Assembly (NCBI GenBank): GCA_963576725.1
Contig: OY755237.1
Coordinates: 61,309,873 to 61,373,872, forward strand
From: Azorinus chamasolen
Lineage: Eukaryota; Mollusca; Bivalvia; Cardiida; Solecurtidae
Length of the DNA: 64,000 nt
Direction of reading: 5' to 3'
The notes under the pieces were generated by a model. The model ran no database searches, had not been told where the DNA came from, and worked only from the letters and a program-made list of their open reading frames with translations. Below are positions 39,675 through 49,428 of the stretch, piece after piece (the stretch's first letter is position 1; the number at the start of each line of letters is the position of its first letter). The position numbers and the translations under genes were made by a program.

Positions 39675-39892
39675 ACATGAATACTAATACCGAATAACAT
39701 GTAACTCCATGAATCTGTCGTGAACAGTGGGCGTCGAACATAATTATGTCAGTGCGTGTTGGAAATGTCTGTTTCATGCTGTACATGTACTTACAAACAC
39801 CGGTTGGCCACATTCCAGAGGTAGAACCCATTCATCTCAATAGTCATGCAGACTGATGTATAACAGCTGAATACACATCATCTGTATATCAC
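39675..39892. other. Unassigned gap
   Basis: No repeat or exon recognised. Confidence 0.35.
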
Positions 39893-40083
39893 TACAGTAA
39901 AATCCTTCTAACCGGGCTGTTAGCGAAAACAAATACATCATTTTAAACCGCTTAATGCACAGTAAAAGTCACACAAAAAGCTTCCAAAGGAGCTTTCCCC
40001 TTGACGTTGACCCTGCATTAAGCTGTCCTACAGCCCGGTATTGCTACTAATTTGATTGACCGGTCTAGAGGGATTTTGTTGTA
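39893..40083. mobile_element. P2 fold-back element
   Basis: TACAGTAAAATCCTTCTAAC with CGGGCTG; arms GTCACACAAAAAGCTTCC and GGAGCTTTCCCCTTGAC; right GACCGGTCTAGAGGGATTT. Confidence 0.8.
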
Positions 40084-40433
40084 CACGATAACGTTCGATA
40101 TGAGCGTACGTCAGTGCCACAGTTCAATATTGGTGTTGTAAATGGAAAATGCATTGTTGTGCATTGCGATTAACACCTCAATATCAGCAGTAGAATAATA
40201 CGACCTCTTATCAGGGTTGTTCTTTACATTTGAGCCCCGTTATATGGAATCAATTCTTTAGGGTTTGCAACATGTACAGAACCAGACCCGTGTTAAATGG
40301 TCGGCATCTGATCGGATTCTACACTGATAGCCACCCACCTCAGCCTTTTTTCTGCCCTGTCGGTGTAGAACCTGGTCAGACGCTGTGTTTTAAACGCGAC
40401 AGTTTTCTGATTCTACACTGTGTGCTCAACCTA
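40084..40433. other. Gene-free stretch with a GTGTAGAACC inverted motif
   Basis: GATCGGATTCTACACTG (about 40310) and TGATTCTACACTGTGTGC (about 40409) flank TCGGTGTAGAACCTGGTCAG, possibly a decayed fold-back. No exon. Confidence 0.4.
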
Positions 40434-40436
40434 ACC

Positions 40437-40843
40437 CTTTAAGTGCAGAGTAGAACCAGATGAAAGGGATCCCAGAGGAACCCCCTCATCACGGTCTGCA
40501 CTGTTTGTCACTTTACAAGTCCTGAATAGTCACGGTAAGCATAACCCTTCGCTTGCTATTCACGTCAATATACCTACCTGTAAATAGTGCAGACCCAGAT
40601 GAGACAGCTCCTGCTTGAGCTGTCTCATCAGGGTCTGCACTATTTACAAGTTGATTGTGCAACCAGTGCACTCCACGGCAGTGATTGCACAGTAAAATAC
40701 GTGTACACAGTGAAGATATATGTAATTATACAACAGGGCATGGGTAATGAAGGAGAAATGTATTTTAAAATTCAGCAAGCGAAGGGTTAAAAGTTTGAAT
40801 TTCGGAGTAGTCTATTTTGAACATTTAGCATTGAAATGGTTAA
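40437..40843. mobile_element. T6 element interrupted by T7
   Basis: The T6 hairpin (GTAGAACCAGATGAAAGGGA, CCCTCATCACGGTCTGCAC) and flank CACGGTAAGCATAA lead into T7. After 40790 the T6 right flank resumes (GTTTGAATTTCGGAGTAGTC) and ends GAAATGGTTAA. Confidence 0.8.
40541..40790. mobile_element. T7 fold-back element nested in T6
   Basis: ATAACCCTTCGCTTGC to GCAAGCGAAGGGTTAA; hairpin TGCAGACCCAGATGAGACAG and CTGTCTCATCAGGGTCTGCA with apex CTCCTGCTTGAG. Very close to 21756-22013. Confidence 0.9.
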
Positions 40844-41086
40844 CCCTTTCCCTGTTGTATATTCATGAAAGAAATAATGACACCATTCATATACATTAGA
40901 TTATATTTTAATTGCCTACGAGTACATGATATTTTGACTCATGCAGAAACCGCAGAATCAGATCTATATTATACGATAGGCGAATAGAGCAGATCCTGAT
41001 CAGACGGCTCCTATAGGAACCGTCTGATCTGGGTCTACTTTGCTTACAAAACCATTTAATGGAGTTTATGTGAAGTAAACGGTTAA
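40840..41086. mobile_element. T2 fold-back element
   Basis: TTAACCCTTTCCCTGTTG to TGAAGTAAACGGTTAA. It shares the TTAA at 40840-40843 with the T6 end. Hairpin GAGCAGATCCTGATCAGACG and CGTCTGATCTGGGTCTAC. Confidence 0.9.
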
Positions 41087-41319
41087 AGGCTGGTTTTCTT
41101 ACGACGGTGTTCAAATGTAAATGATAATCATATTAGTAGTTGTAGCTGAGCTGGAAATCTACACGGTACAGTGTACCTCTCAATATTGACCTCTCAACAG
41201 AGGTCTGATATAATTAATGTTGTACTTTAATCTGAAATAACGACATCATAAACGGTCTTATATACTCGGTTGTCACACTCAAAGAGTTAAGGTGTGTGTT
41301 TTTCACCCTAATTATCCTA
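41087..41319. other. Unassigned gap
   Basis: TCTCAATATTGACCTCTCAA is a small local repeat. No exon. Confidence 0.35.
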
Positions 41320-42365
41320 AGTTTTCGGACACTCAATCTCCCCATAAGATCCTAATTAGCCTAGTATTCGGACACTCAATCTCCCCATATTAACCTAATT
41401 AGCCTAGTATTCGGACACTCAATCTCCCACAAAAAGTACTCGGACACTCATATCCCCTACTTATCCTAATTACAATAAGTATTCTAAAGGCTTTATTTCA
41501 AAATCATACAAAGTCTCGCTTTATGCAAGAAGCGTTACATCTTAACATAGTACATGTATACAGTAAATACAGTCACATAGTCACAATGAAGGACTATCTA
41601 CAAGGGTTATCTACAAGTTTCATGTATGGAAATAGCATACCCTATTCGATAAAGGGGAAAGAAAAATAATATTATAATATTGCTTATGTATAACGCACTT
41701 GTTTTCATCTCCGAATCGAAACGAGGGGATAAAAAGAGGGCCCCAACTCCCAATTCGGACGCCCAATATCCCTAGTTATCCAAATTAGCCTAAGTATTCA
41801 GACACTCAATGCTCCTAGTTATCCTAATTACACAATTAGCATTCGGACATTCAATCTCCACTACTTATCCTAATATTCAAGTTTTCGGACACTCGTCTCC
41901 CAATCTTATCCTAATACTTCAAATATTCGGACACCCAATGTCCCCATGTTATCACAATACTTCAAGTTTTCGGACACTCAATCGCTCATAGTTTTCCAAA
42001 TACTTAAATTATTCGGACATGTAATGTCCCAAGTTATCCTTATACTTCAAGTTTTCGGACAATTAATCTCCCTTAGTTTTCCAAATACTTCAAGTATTCG
42101 GACACGCAATCTCCCCTAGTTTTCCTAATACTTCAAGTACTCAGACACTCAATATCCCATAATTATCCTAATTAACTTCAAGTATTCGAATACTCAATCT
42201 CCCTATGTTAACATAATTGGTCTAAGTATTCGGACACTCGATTTCCCCCATTTTATCCTAATATATCAAGTATTCGGACACTCAATCTCACCCAGTTATT
42301 CTAATTAACTTAAGAATTCGGACACTCAATCTCCCCATTTTACTCTAATTACTCTAAGTAATAAT
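41320..42365. repeat. Minisatellite, about 37-42 bp units, TATTCGGACACTCAATCTCC
   Basis: Two blocks (41320-41480 and 41755-42365) of units with the core TATTCGGACACTCAATCTCC and spacers such as CTTATCCTAATTACTTCAAG. The 41480-41755 gap is non-repetitive, so either the array was interrupted or two arrays arose separately. Confidence 0.9.
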
Positions 42366-42924
42366 TCAATTTGAAACCATTTTGATAACTTTACATTAGA
42401 CTGACATAGAAGCAAATAGTCCTGGCCACACTGCTTCTGCAAGTGCAGCAGTTTAGTCCGGGTCTTCACTATATGCATATGTTTGTGTTCGAACATTTCG
42501 GGGAGTTAGTGAACATGATGTAGTTTAGGAGCATTGTGATTTCTAGTCAGTTACAAATGTACGTACTCGTATTTATCAATATTTTCCAACACGTTGTCTT
42601 TCCATCTAAGGGTCTTGCCAATCCGATTTGTTTGCTGTCAATGACGTACAGTTACTGTATACTTGTCATGTGGATGGCTGAAACAACTTTGCACATTTAC
42701 CAGACCTACTCCATTTTCTCCCATCAATGGAGTTATGCATTAAAGACGAAATTAAAGCAAATGAAGCGGTGACTTCAAAGCTCGTTTATGCACAAGCCAT
42801 TATACATAACTGCATTGGATAATGTCCATGCATGAACCATTAGTAACCCAAGATCTAGCACCAGAAGTCCACAGAGACTATCGCATGATAATGATCTCTG
42901 TTTGAACTTCGTTATGGCAAACAC
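42366..42924. other. Unassigned gene-free stretch
   Basis: Contains an imperfect hairpin (GCTTCTGCAAGTGCAGCAG near 42430). Open frames on both strands (42536-42772 plus, 42775-42966 minus) lack splice signals and recognisable homology. Confidence 0.4.
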
Positions 42925-43260
42925 TTTTCGCTTTACCTCATGCATATTCATGTAAGAAATAATCACACGATATTAAATAGACAAATTGTTATAATTGCAT
43001 ATACACAGAAACAGTTGGTATTGGCACAAACTGTAGAGTCATAATTATGTATATTATTTCAGACTCTGGTCCCGTTTTACTCATCGTCTCAATTTGAGAT
43101 TTGTCGCAAACTCGATATTTGAACATATTTTCATTTCAATATACCAACTTACATATCAGACTGAACCCAAACTGCATACGTTTTGTGAAAGCCGACTGAG
43201 ATCTCGGTCTACTCCGCTTGCAATGGCGTCAAAGTGCATCTTTACCAGACAAACAGTTCA
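42925..43260. mobile_element. T2 fold-back element, expanded and decayed
   Basis: TTTACCTCATGCATATTCAT with GTAAGAAATAATCACACG; AACTGTAGAGTCATAATTAT; right arm ACTGAGATCTCGGTCTACTC and CGCTTGCAATGGCG. About 130 bp of other sequence sits where the left arm should be. Confidence 0.6.
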
Positions 43261-43312
43261 TGAATAAATACGTGTGTCTTACAAGATAAGCGTCTACTGC
43301 AGAACATAAGTG

Positions 43313-43546
43313 TTACACCCATTACCTCATAGGCTATTTTTACATCTAACCTCTTTGAATAAATCTACTGGAAAGGAACATTTACTAGAGAAAATTATTG
43401 TTTTTTTTAGAATTGTTTGGTTTTGAAACCATTATGATAAAGAGAACATTTGCTCCTATGGAGTAAATGCTCCCTTTATCACAATGATTTAAAAAAGTGA
43501 GTTTTACATTGTCGCCAAAAGACGTCAATATGAGGGAATGGGTTAA
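43313..43546. mobile_element. T3 fold-back element, reverse orientation
   Basis: TTACACCCATTACCTCATAG to TGAGGGAATGGGTTAA; arms ACCATTATGATAAAGAGAAC and complement; apex CTCCTATGGAG. Confidence 0.85.
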
Positions 43547-43774
43547 GTATTTTGCATAACGCCCGTCCTTCCCACATTAGGCCGCAAAATATCTACCACC
43601 ATCCTAACCCCCACATCCCCACATCAACCACCCACTGAATATTAACTACATGTACAAAGAATTTGTTTTTATTTCTGCGCTAAACCCCATCTTGTTAGAG
43701 CTTGGTGCCCATTAATTTAGCTGAGAAGTAGGCGGTTCAGACAGACAAGTAATCGTCTTATCTACAGATATGAA
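43547..43774. other. Unassigned gap
   Basis: A C-rich run (AACCCCCACATCCCCACATC near 43606). Nothing else recognised. Confidence 0.35.
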
Positions 43775-43979
43775 TACAGTATAACCTGTCTTAAGCGGTC
43801 ATTCATTCATTAAACAATGCTGTCTTATTTATAAAGCAGGTGGTTGCTTAATGCAGGTCAACAGCAATTAAGAAGGCTCCTATAAGATTTGTTTGCATTA
43901 GTTTGGACCTGCATTAAACTACAACATACCTTAGAGACTCATAATTAGACCTATTCAGGTTCTACAGTATGTAAATCCA
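43775..43979. mobile_element. P3 fold-back element
   Basis: TACAGTATAACCTGTCTTAA with GCGGTCATTCATTCATTAAA; inner arms GCTTAATGCAGGTCAAC and GACCTGCATTAAACTAC; right end decayed. Confidence 0.85.
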
Positions 43980-44168
43980 TAAACATGTATATCTATCTAA
44001 GTACCAATCATAATAACATTCGTCGTTAAACTATTTTGTTTTTAAATTTCTACCGGACAAAATACGTTTTAGAAAGAAGACACTTTATTTTTTGTACAGC
44101 TCCTTCAGCGAATTTCAAACTGCGCCAATATACTGAATAAAAACATTTGTAATGACACGGAATAAGAT
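43980..44168. other. Unassigned gap
   Basis: No repeat or exon recognised. Confidence 0.35.
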
Positions 44169-44475
44169 TTAACTCTTTCGCTGCCAGTGTCTCATCTGTG
44201 GTTTCCTATGCAAACAGTTTGGATCGAGATGAGTCGCCGGGTAACTATAATAATATGATATAATACATTCGTATTAACAAATGACATCAATGATGTACAT
44301 TAAAATAATTGTTATAATAGCATAAACTATAGAACCATATAGTAGCATATATTATATCATAAGCAAACAGAGCAGCCTCTGGACAGACGGCTCCTGCAAG
44401 AGCCGTCTGATATGGGTGTACTCTATTTGCAAAGACGTGCAGAGGAAAAAAATACGTATGCTGTAAAGTGTTAAA
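44169..44475. mobile_element. T4 left part followed by T2
   Basis: TTAACTCTTTCGCTGCCAGT and CAAACAGTTTGGATCGAGAT with GAGTCGCCGGGTAACT form a T4 left half that stops at its apex. T2 follows (AACAAATGACATCAATGATG, GAGCAGCCTCTGGACAGACG, GAGCCGTCTGATATGGG). Confidence 0.65.
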
Positions 44476-44554
44476 ACAAGCTGTAATTTTATAATGAAAT
44501 ATGTAAACGGGAATGTTGGTACATGTGCGAAATCGTAGAATCAGATCTTCAAAG

Positions 44555-44675
44555 TTTTTGCGGCAGGTGGCTGCTTAATGCAGGGTGATGCACCCTGAAT
44601 CAAGCTGCCACCTGTCTTAAAGGCCAATAACGATACTTGTTTGAGTATTCTAACTATTGGGGTTTGGTGTATATT
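44555..44675. mobile_element. P5 fold-back element, shortened arms
   Basis: GGCAGGTGGCTGCTTAATGC, then GGGTGATGCACCC as the new apex and GCTGCCACCTGTC. Right TTGAGTATTCTAACTATTGG. Most of both inner arms is lost symmetrically. Confidence 0.7.
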
Positions 44676-44752
44676 ATTTCAGCAAACGGTCTACAGGAGC
44701 TGTCTGATATGGATCTCCTCTGAACAAAGATGTGTAAATATGAAAATAAGGC

Positions 44753-44981
44753 TTAACTCATTCCCTCATAGGCTATTTTAGATACAACCCCTTTCAATAA
44801 ATCTACCTAAACGGAGCAATAACTAGAGAAAAGTTTTTTTTTATATAATTTTATAGTTTGAAACCATTGTGATAAATAGAGCATTTGCTCCTATAGGAGC
44901 AAATGCTCTATTTATCACAATGGTTTCACAAAGTGACTATTATAGACTCGTCAAAAGTCGCCAATATGAGGGAATGGGTAC
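44753..44981. mobile_element. T3 fold-back element, reverse orientation
   Basis: TTAACTCATTCCCTCATAGG to ATGAGGGAATGGGTA; perfect hairpin with apex CTCCTATAGGAG. Confidence 0.9.
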
Positions 44982-45464
44982 ATGTAAATGCAGAACGACA
45001 ATAGTGCCGATAACTTCTAAGCCTCATTCTGTACGAGATTCGACCTGCATTATTAGACTAGCAGTTGCCGACTAAACCAAATACGGTATTAGACTTCTTG
45101 TAATTGGTTGTTATAGGGAAGTTGTTCTGTTATTCAGTCTATGCTCATGGCTGTCTTTCCTCCTTCTCCAAAAACGATGATATTTGAAAGGAGGAATACC
45201 GGAAGTGCTTATCTCGTCTCAAAACCACAAATGAACATATCTCTACGGGAAGCGCTTGAAGTGAGATACCACATATTTCAAACTAAGCTAAGAAAACGTA
45301 AATAAATCAGGAACGGTAAAATAGAACTTTGAGAGTTTCTTAATGGATTCTTTTTACAGCGGTCTCTTAACTCCATGAGCTCATGCATATCCATGTTAAA
45401 AATAATGCACCGTGCTTTCAAAAACGCAGACGTTTTTACGTCGGTATACGAGTCTTATCAGGGT
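44982..45464. other. Unassigned gene-free stretch
   Basis: No family or exon recognised. Confidence 0.4.
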
Positions 45465-46180
45465 CTGCATGGTCTTGTTTCAGGACAGTGCCAGATCTAG
45501 AGTCATGATAGTGCTAGGTCTTGTTTCAGTACAGTGCCAGATCTAGAGTCATGATAGTGCTAGGTCTTGTTTCAGGACAGTGCCAGACCTAGAGTCATGA
45601 TAGTGATAGGTCTTGTGTCAGGACAATGCTAGATATAGAGCCATGATAGTGCTAGGTCTTGTTTCAGGACAGTGCTAGATATAGAGTTATGATAGTGCTA
45701 GGTCTTGTGTTAGTACAGTGCTAGATCTAATGTCAGGGTATTTCTAGATATAGTGTCAGGGAAGTGATAGATCTAATATTAGGACAGTGGTGTGTCTGAT
45801 GTCAGGACAGTGCTAGGACTAATGTCTGGACAGTGATATAGGTCTTGTGTCAGGGCAGTGCTAGATATAGAGTCAGGACAGACAGTGCTAGATCTAGGGT
45901 CAGGATAGTGCTAGGTCTTGCGTCAGTACAGTGCTAGGTTTAGTGTCAGTACAGTGCTAGGTTTAGTGTCAGGACAGTACTAGGTTTAGTGTCAAGACTA
46001 ATATTAGGACAGTGGTATGTCTGATGTCAGGGCAGTGCTAGGTCTAATGTCAGGACAATACTATGGGTCTAGCGTTAGTACAGTGCTGGATCTAGTGTCA
46101 GGACAGTATTATCTCTAGTGTTGGGACAGTTTAGGTCTAATGTCAGGACGGTACTTAGTCTAGTGTCAGGATAATATTAC
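45465..46180. repeat. Minisatellite, about 24-50 bp higher-order units
   Basis: The first part repeats a 49-50 bp unit (GTGCTAGGTCTTGTTTCAGG plus ACAGTGCCAGATCTAGAGTC). Further right it breaks into roughly 24 bp units (CTAGTGTCAGGACAGTGCTA). Confidence 0.9.
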
Positions 46181-46548
46181 TATTTTAGGTTAACACTGTG
46201 ATGCAGTGGCTTTACACTGGGTCAGTTAATGAACTAGAGTACCATTCACAAGTGTCATTCTGTGCCCAGTATCTGGTTCCGGTCATAAACAAAGATGATA
46301 AAATACGAATCAAACCCAAGTAAGCTTGCATAAACTCTGCAAGCTGCAATTATTATAAATGTATGCACACAGTTTAAAGCAAGGTGGGAAACAGAGTAAC
46401 TCGGCATGGCACCAGGATTCAAACTGATTGGCACTCAGGCTATATTGCTGAAGAGACCTGAGAGAGTACACGAAATTATTTGAATATGCTTATTATTTGG
46501 CTTGCAAACTCTTGAAAACAGGCGTGACATTAAAGTGACTTTACTTAC
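46181..46548. other. Gene-free stretch with a T4 remnant
   Basis: 46360-46445 has CAGAGTAACTCGGCATGGCA and TTCAAACTGATTGGCACTC (T4). The rest is the 3' flank of the exon at 46549. Confidence 0.5.
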
Positions 46549-46665
46549 CTCTGCCGCCGTTTCCTCGGGTCTGATCTCGTTGTTGAGTAGTATGAGGTCA
46601 ACCTTCTTGTTGAGTTGCTCCCCGGGTATACGGCGGTGCGCGAGCTGGTCATACAGATTCTGCAT
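46549..46665 (-). CDS. Internal exon of an unidentified protein (most 5' exon seen)
   Basis: A 117 nt exon encoding 39 residues, in phase 0 at both ends. On the minus strand the acceptor is TCCTCTTTTTCACAG before ATG and the donor is GCAGAG followed by GTAAGT; both match consensus closely. The peptide starts MQNLYDQLAHRRIPGEQLNK and ends IRPEETAAE. It is amphipathic and charged, compatible with a helical scaffold segment. The first codon is ATG, but it follows a strong acceptor directly, so it is probably an internal Met rather than the start. GC-rich relative to its surroundings and not related to any repeat here. Strand and phase match the exons at 15596 and 7121. No family recognised. Confidence 0.8.
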
Positions 46666-46691
46666 CTGTGAAAAAGAGGATAGAATTTGAA

Positions 46692-46913
46692 ATAACCCTT
46701 TACATCATAGAAGCGCATTCTAAAGCCTGTAAACAGGATAGACCCAGATCATACGGCTCATGTAGGAGCCGTCTGATCACGGTCTACTCTGTGTTTTTAT
46801 GAAATGATAAAAATCTGACTCTTTAGTTCCCGTCATGGTGAAATATTCACGTGTTCATAGGCCACATTTAATATTCATGAAGTTACAATCTAAATATTCA
46901 AGTGAAGGGTTAA
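46692..46913. mobile_element. T2 fold-back element, reverse orientation
   Basis: AATAACCCTTTACATCATAG to GTGAAGGGTTAA; hairpin AGGATAGACCCAGATCATAC and GTCTGATCACGGTCTACTC; apex CTCATGTAGGAG. Confidence 0.85.
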
Positions 46914-46954
46914 CACTGTGTGTGGTTAATATCTAACGTGTAATGGCCCATCGG

Positions 46955-47210
46955 TATTTAAGCTTTTCCTTCATATAAACGCATTTCACACATTTGCAAA
47001 GGGAAAAGACCCAGATCAAACGGCTCCTATAGGAACCGTCTGATCAGGGTCTACTGTGTTTGCCGATGGAATTTGACAGATCCGTTTCTGTCATGACTTT
47101 CTAAATGGCTACAATGTTTCACCTCCCATATTTCATTATAACTATTTTGTGCATGAATATTCAGTAGGTATTGAAATTTGGGATAAACATAGAACAGGGC
47201 AAGGGTTGAA
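46955..47210. mobile_element. T1 fold-back element, reverse orientation
   Basis: TTTAAGCTTTTCCTTCAT; hairpin GACCCAGATCAAACGG and CCGTCTGATCAGGGTCTAC; T1 flank in reverse (GAATATTCAGTAGGTATTGA, AACATAGAACAGGGCAAGGG). Confidence 0.85.
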
Positions 47211-47222
47211 CAACACAACAAA

Positions 47223-47432
47223 TTAACCCATTCCCGCATATTGACGCCTTTTGACGCTTCTGTGAAAGTCACTTTGTGAAACCATTGTGATAAATAGAGC
47301 ATTTGCTCCACAGGAGCAAATGCTCTATTTATCACAATGGTTTCAAAACTATACAATTCTTAAAATTTCCTTTTCTCTAGTTAATGCTCCTTTTTGGTAG
47401 ATTTAATCAAAGAGGTTGCGGGAATGGGTTAA
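47223..47432. mobile_element. T3 fold-back element
   Basis: TTAACCCATTCCCGCATATT to TTGCGGGAATGGGTTAA; perfect hairpin, apex CTCCACAGGAG; right flank shortened. Confidence 0.9.
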
Positions 47433-47542
47433 GTAGCAAGGCAATTTGCCGGATGATTTCATATGACAGTGAATAACCTGAGAATGAGCTCTCTGACTCG
47501 GTCTACACTGTTTACAAATGCTGTTATACTCGTTTGCGGCAC

Positions 47543-47753
47543 TTAACTATATCGCTGCCAAACTCTGTCGTCTGCTTTGTCGTCTGCTACAAATTTTCAT
47601 TCTTTTGATTTTCTTCATTTTTGTTTCAAAAACATAGTAACAGTAACACACAGTTTGGATCCTGATGAGACGCCGGGTTACTCGGCGTCTCATCTAGATC
47701 CAAACTGTTTGCATAGGTAATCACAGATCCGGCATTGGCAGCGAAAGGGTTAC
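47543..47753. mobile_element. T4 fold-back element, reverse orientation (reference copy)
   Basis: TTAACTATATCGCTGCCAA to TTGGCAGCGAAAGGGTTAC. GTCGTCTGC motifs lie just inside the left end; hairpin CAGTTTGGATCCTGATGAGA and TCTCATCTAGATCCAAACTG; apex GGGTTACTCGG. Nearly identical to 12780-12998. Confidence 0.95.
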
Positions 47754-47779
47754 ATTTGTAACTATTTCGCTTCCGATTG

Positions 47780-47870
47780 TTGTCTGAAAAATTAGTCGAA
47801 ATTTACCTGGATACAAACAGTTTGCATAGGTAATCACTCATCCACCCATAGCAGGCTTAATGTTATCCTA
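47780..47870. mobile_element. T4 partial copy
   Basis: GTTGTCTGAAAAATTAGTCG, CTGGATACAAACAGTTTGCA and TAGGTAATCACTCATCCACC are a second, deleted T4 end. Confidence 0.65.
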
Positions 47871-47919
47871 CAGTTTAGTAGAACTAATTGGTGTTTGCTA
47901 AGCACGATTAAACTGGTCG

Positions 47920-48147
47920 TTAACCCATTCCCTCATATTAACGACTTTTGATGACTAGATGTAAAAGTCATTTTGTGAAACCATTGTGATAAATAGGGCA
48001 TTTGCTCCTATAGGAGCAAATGCTCTATTTATCACAATGGTTTCAAACCACAACATTCTAAAATGTTCCCTTCCTCTAGTTAATGCTCCTTTTCGGTAGA
48101 CTTATTCAAAGAGGTATCTAAAAATAGCCTATGAGGTAATGGGTTAA
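47920..48147. mobile_element. T3 fold-back element
   Basis: TTAACCCATTCCCTCATATT to TGAGGTAATGGGTTAA; perfect hairpin with apex CTCCTATAGGAG; TTAA both sides. Confidence 0.95.
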
Positions 48148-48662
48148 TACTAACATATGACGATCTCAACTTGAGGTTGCCGTTGTCATACTTCAGAACG
48201 CAACTTTAATTTCTTGGTCATAAACCAAGACACCCGATCCAGACCAAAAATGAGGCTGTCATTTGACTTGATAGTTTTTTTTGTTTTTTTATAAAACACG
48301 CCTTATTTCTAGAATGACAAGCGGATAATTTAGAGTCTGGTGGTTGGTATCTGTTTGTTCGAAGTGTCAAGCACAGGTGCTGGGTACATACTTTTCACAG
48401 CAAGTTTTTTTTTTTTATATATTGACCGTTTTTTAACGTAAAAGAGTTGTCTTGTCGTCTAATTAAAACTACCTCGCTAAAAATGGCCTGACTCACATTT
48501 GCAAAGCAGCTTGAACCAAGATGAGACACCGAGTGACAGTGTGTATTTAACTATTTATACTTCAGTCAAGCTCGTTTTGTTGTCTTTGTTTTAATGTTAA
48601 AAGCGTTCGCTTTTCTAATGTTACACTGCTAAAACGCTCGTCCTTCTCGTGTAGATTTGTTG
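48148..48662. other. Gene-free stretch with a small palindrome
   Basis: TTTTAATGTTAAAAGCG (48588) and GCTTTTCTAATGTTACAC form a weak palindrome. AAGCAGCTTGAACCAAGATG (48505) is a T4 scrap. No exon. Confidence 0.4.
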
Positions 48663-49085
48663 TACAGTTAAACCCCCCAAAACCGGAATCTAAAAAAGGT
48701 CTTTTTAGGCAGGTGACTGCTTAATGTAGGGTGAAAGTCATGCAGAGAGTCTCTTTTGGAGCTTTGGAGCTTTCTGCATGACTTTCACCGAGTAAAAACC
48801 CTTACAATGCAAAACACAAGTAACTAATGTCCTTTGCAAACAGTGTAGAACCAGATGAGAGGGCTCTTAGAGGAGGAGCCCTCTCATCAGGGTCTGCACT
48901 GTTTGTCATTTTACAGTTTTCTTTAGAAAAAAAAACCCCATAATATTCACGATAACCTTTGACTGTTTGAATTTCGGATTATTCAATTTGAAAATTCAGT
49001 GTTGAAAGAGTTAAGCCGCCACCTGTCTTTGAACATCGGCATTGATACTATTTTGATGGCCCAGTTGAGAAGGTGTTTTACTGTA
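48663..49085. mobile_element. P2 element interrupted by T6
   Basis: TACAGTTAAACCCCCCAAAA and CCGGAATC; arms GTCATGCAGAGAGTCTC and GGAGCTTTCTGCATGAC; then T6; then AGCCGCCACCTGTCTTTG and GTGTTTTACTGTA. Confidence 0.8.
48790..49015. mobile_element. T6 fold-back element nested in P2
   Basis: ACCCTTACAATGCAAAACAC to TGTTGAAAGAGTTAA; hairpin GTAGAACCAGATGAGAGGGC and GCCCTCTCATCAGGGTCTGC. The right TTAA sits where P2 has GCATTAAGC; the left TTAA is lost. Confidence 0.85.
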
Positions 49086-49231
49086 CTAGTAAAATGTTGG
49101 CATTTCTCTGGTTTACTATACAGATGTACCACTCTCTATGATTTATGTCCCAGTTGAATCAAGGATGGCAGAAAATACACCAGTTTTATAGTTTGAGTTA
49201 GTATTACTATTATTTTCTCTGACAATAGTTA

Positions 49232-49428
49232 CACAGACCTACAGATAAAATTGCGTACACAAATACTAAAATCGTCACTTCTCCATCAAACTCTTTACTA
49301 TGGCCACTCTTTAGAACAATCTCGATTCAAAACAGTGTGGTCACAGTATAGGATTTGGTGGAGAAATAAAGGAGCTATTCTTGAAAATGTTGAAATGCAA
49401 GCACCTTATCTTCGCCTATGCAAGAGTA
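49232..49428. mobile_element. J fold-back element, decayed apex
   Basis: CAGACCTACAGATAAAATTG with CGTACACAAATACTAAAATC; ACTATGGCCACTCTTTAG and GTGTGGTCACAGTATAGG; right end GCACCTTATCTTCGCC. Confidence 0.75.

Noticed and set aside
45465..46180. Regularly spaced repeats considered as a CRISPR-like array
   Set aside because: Units are contiguous and drift in sequence, with no constant repeat and unique spacers. The genome is eukaryotic.
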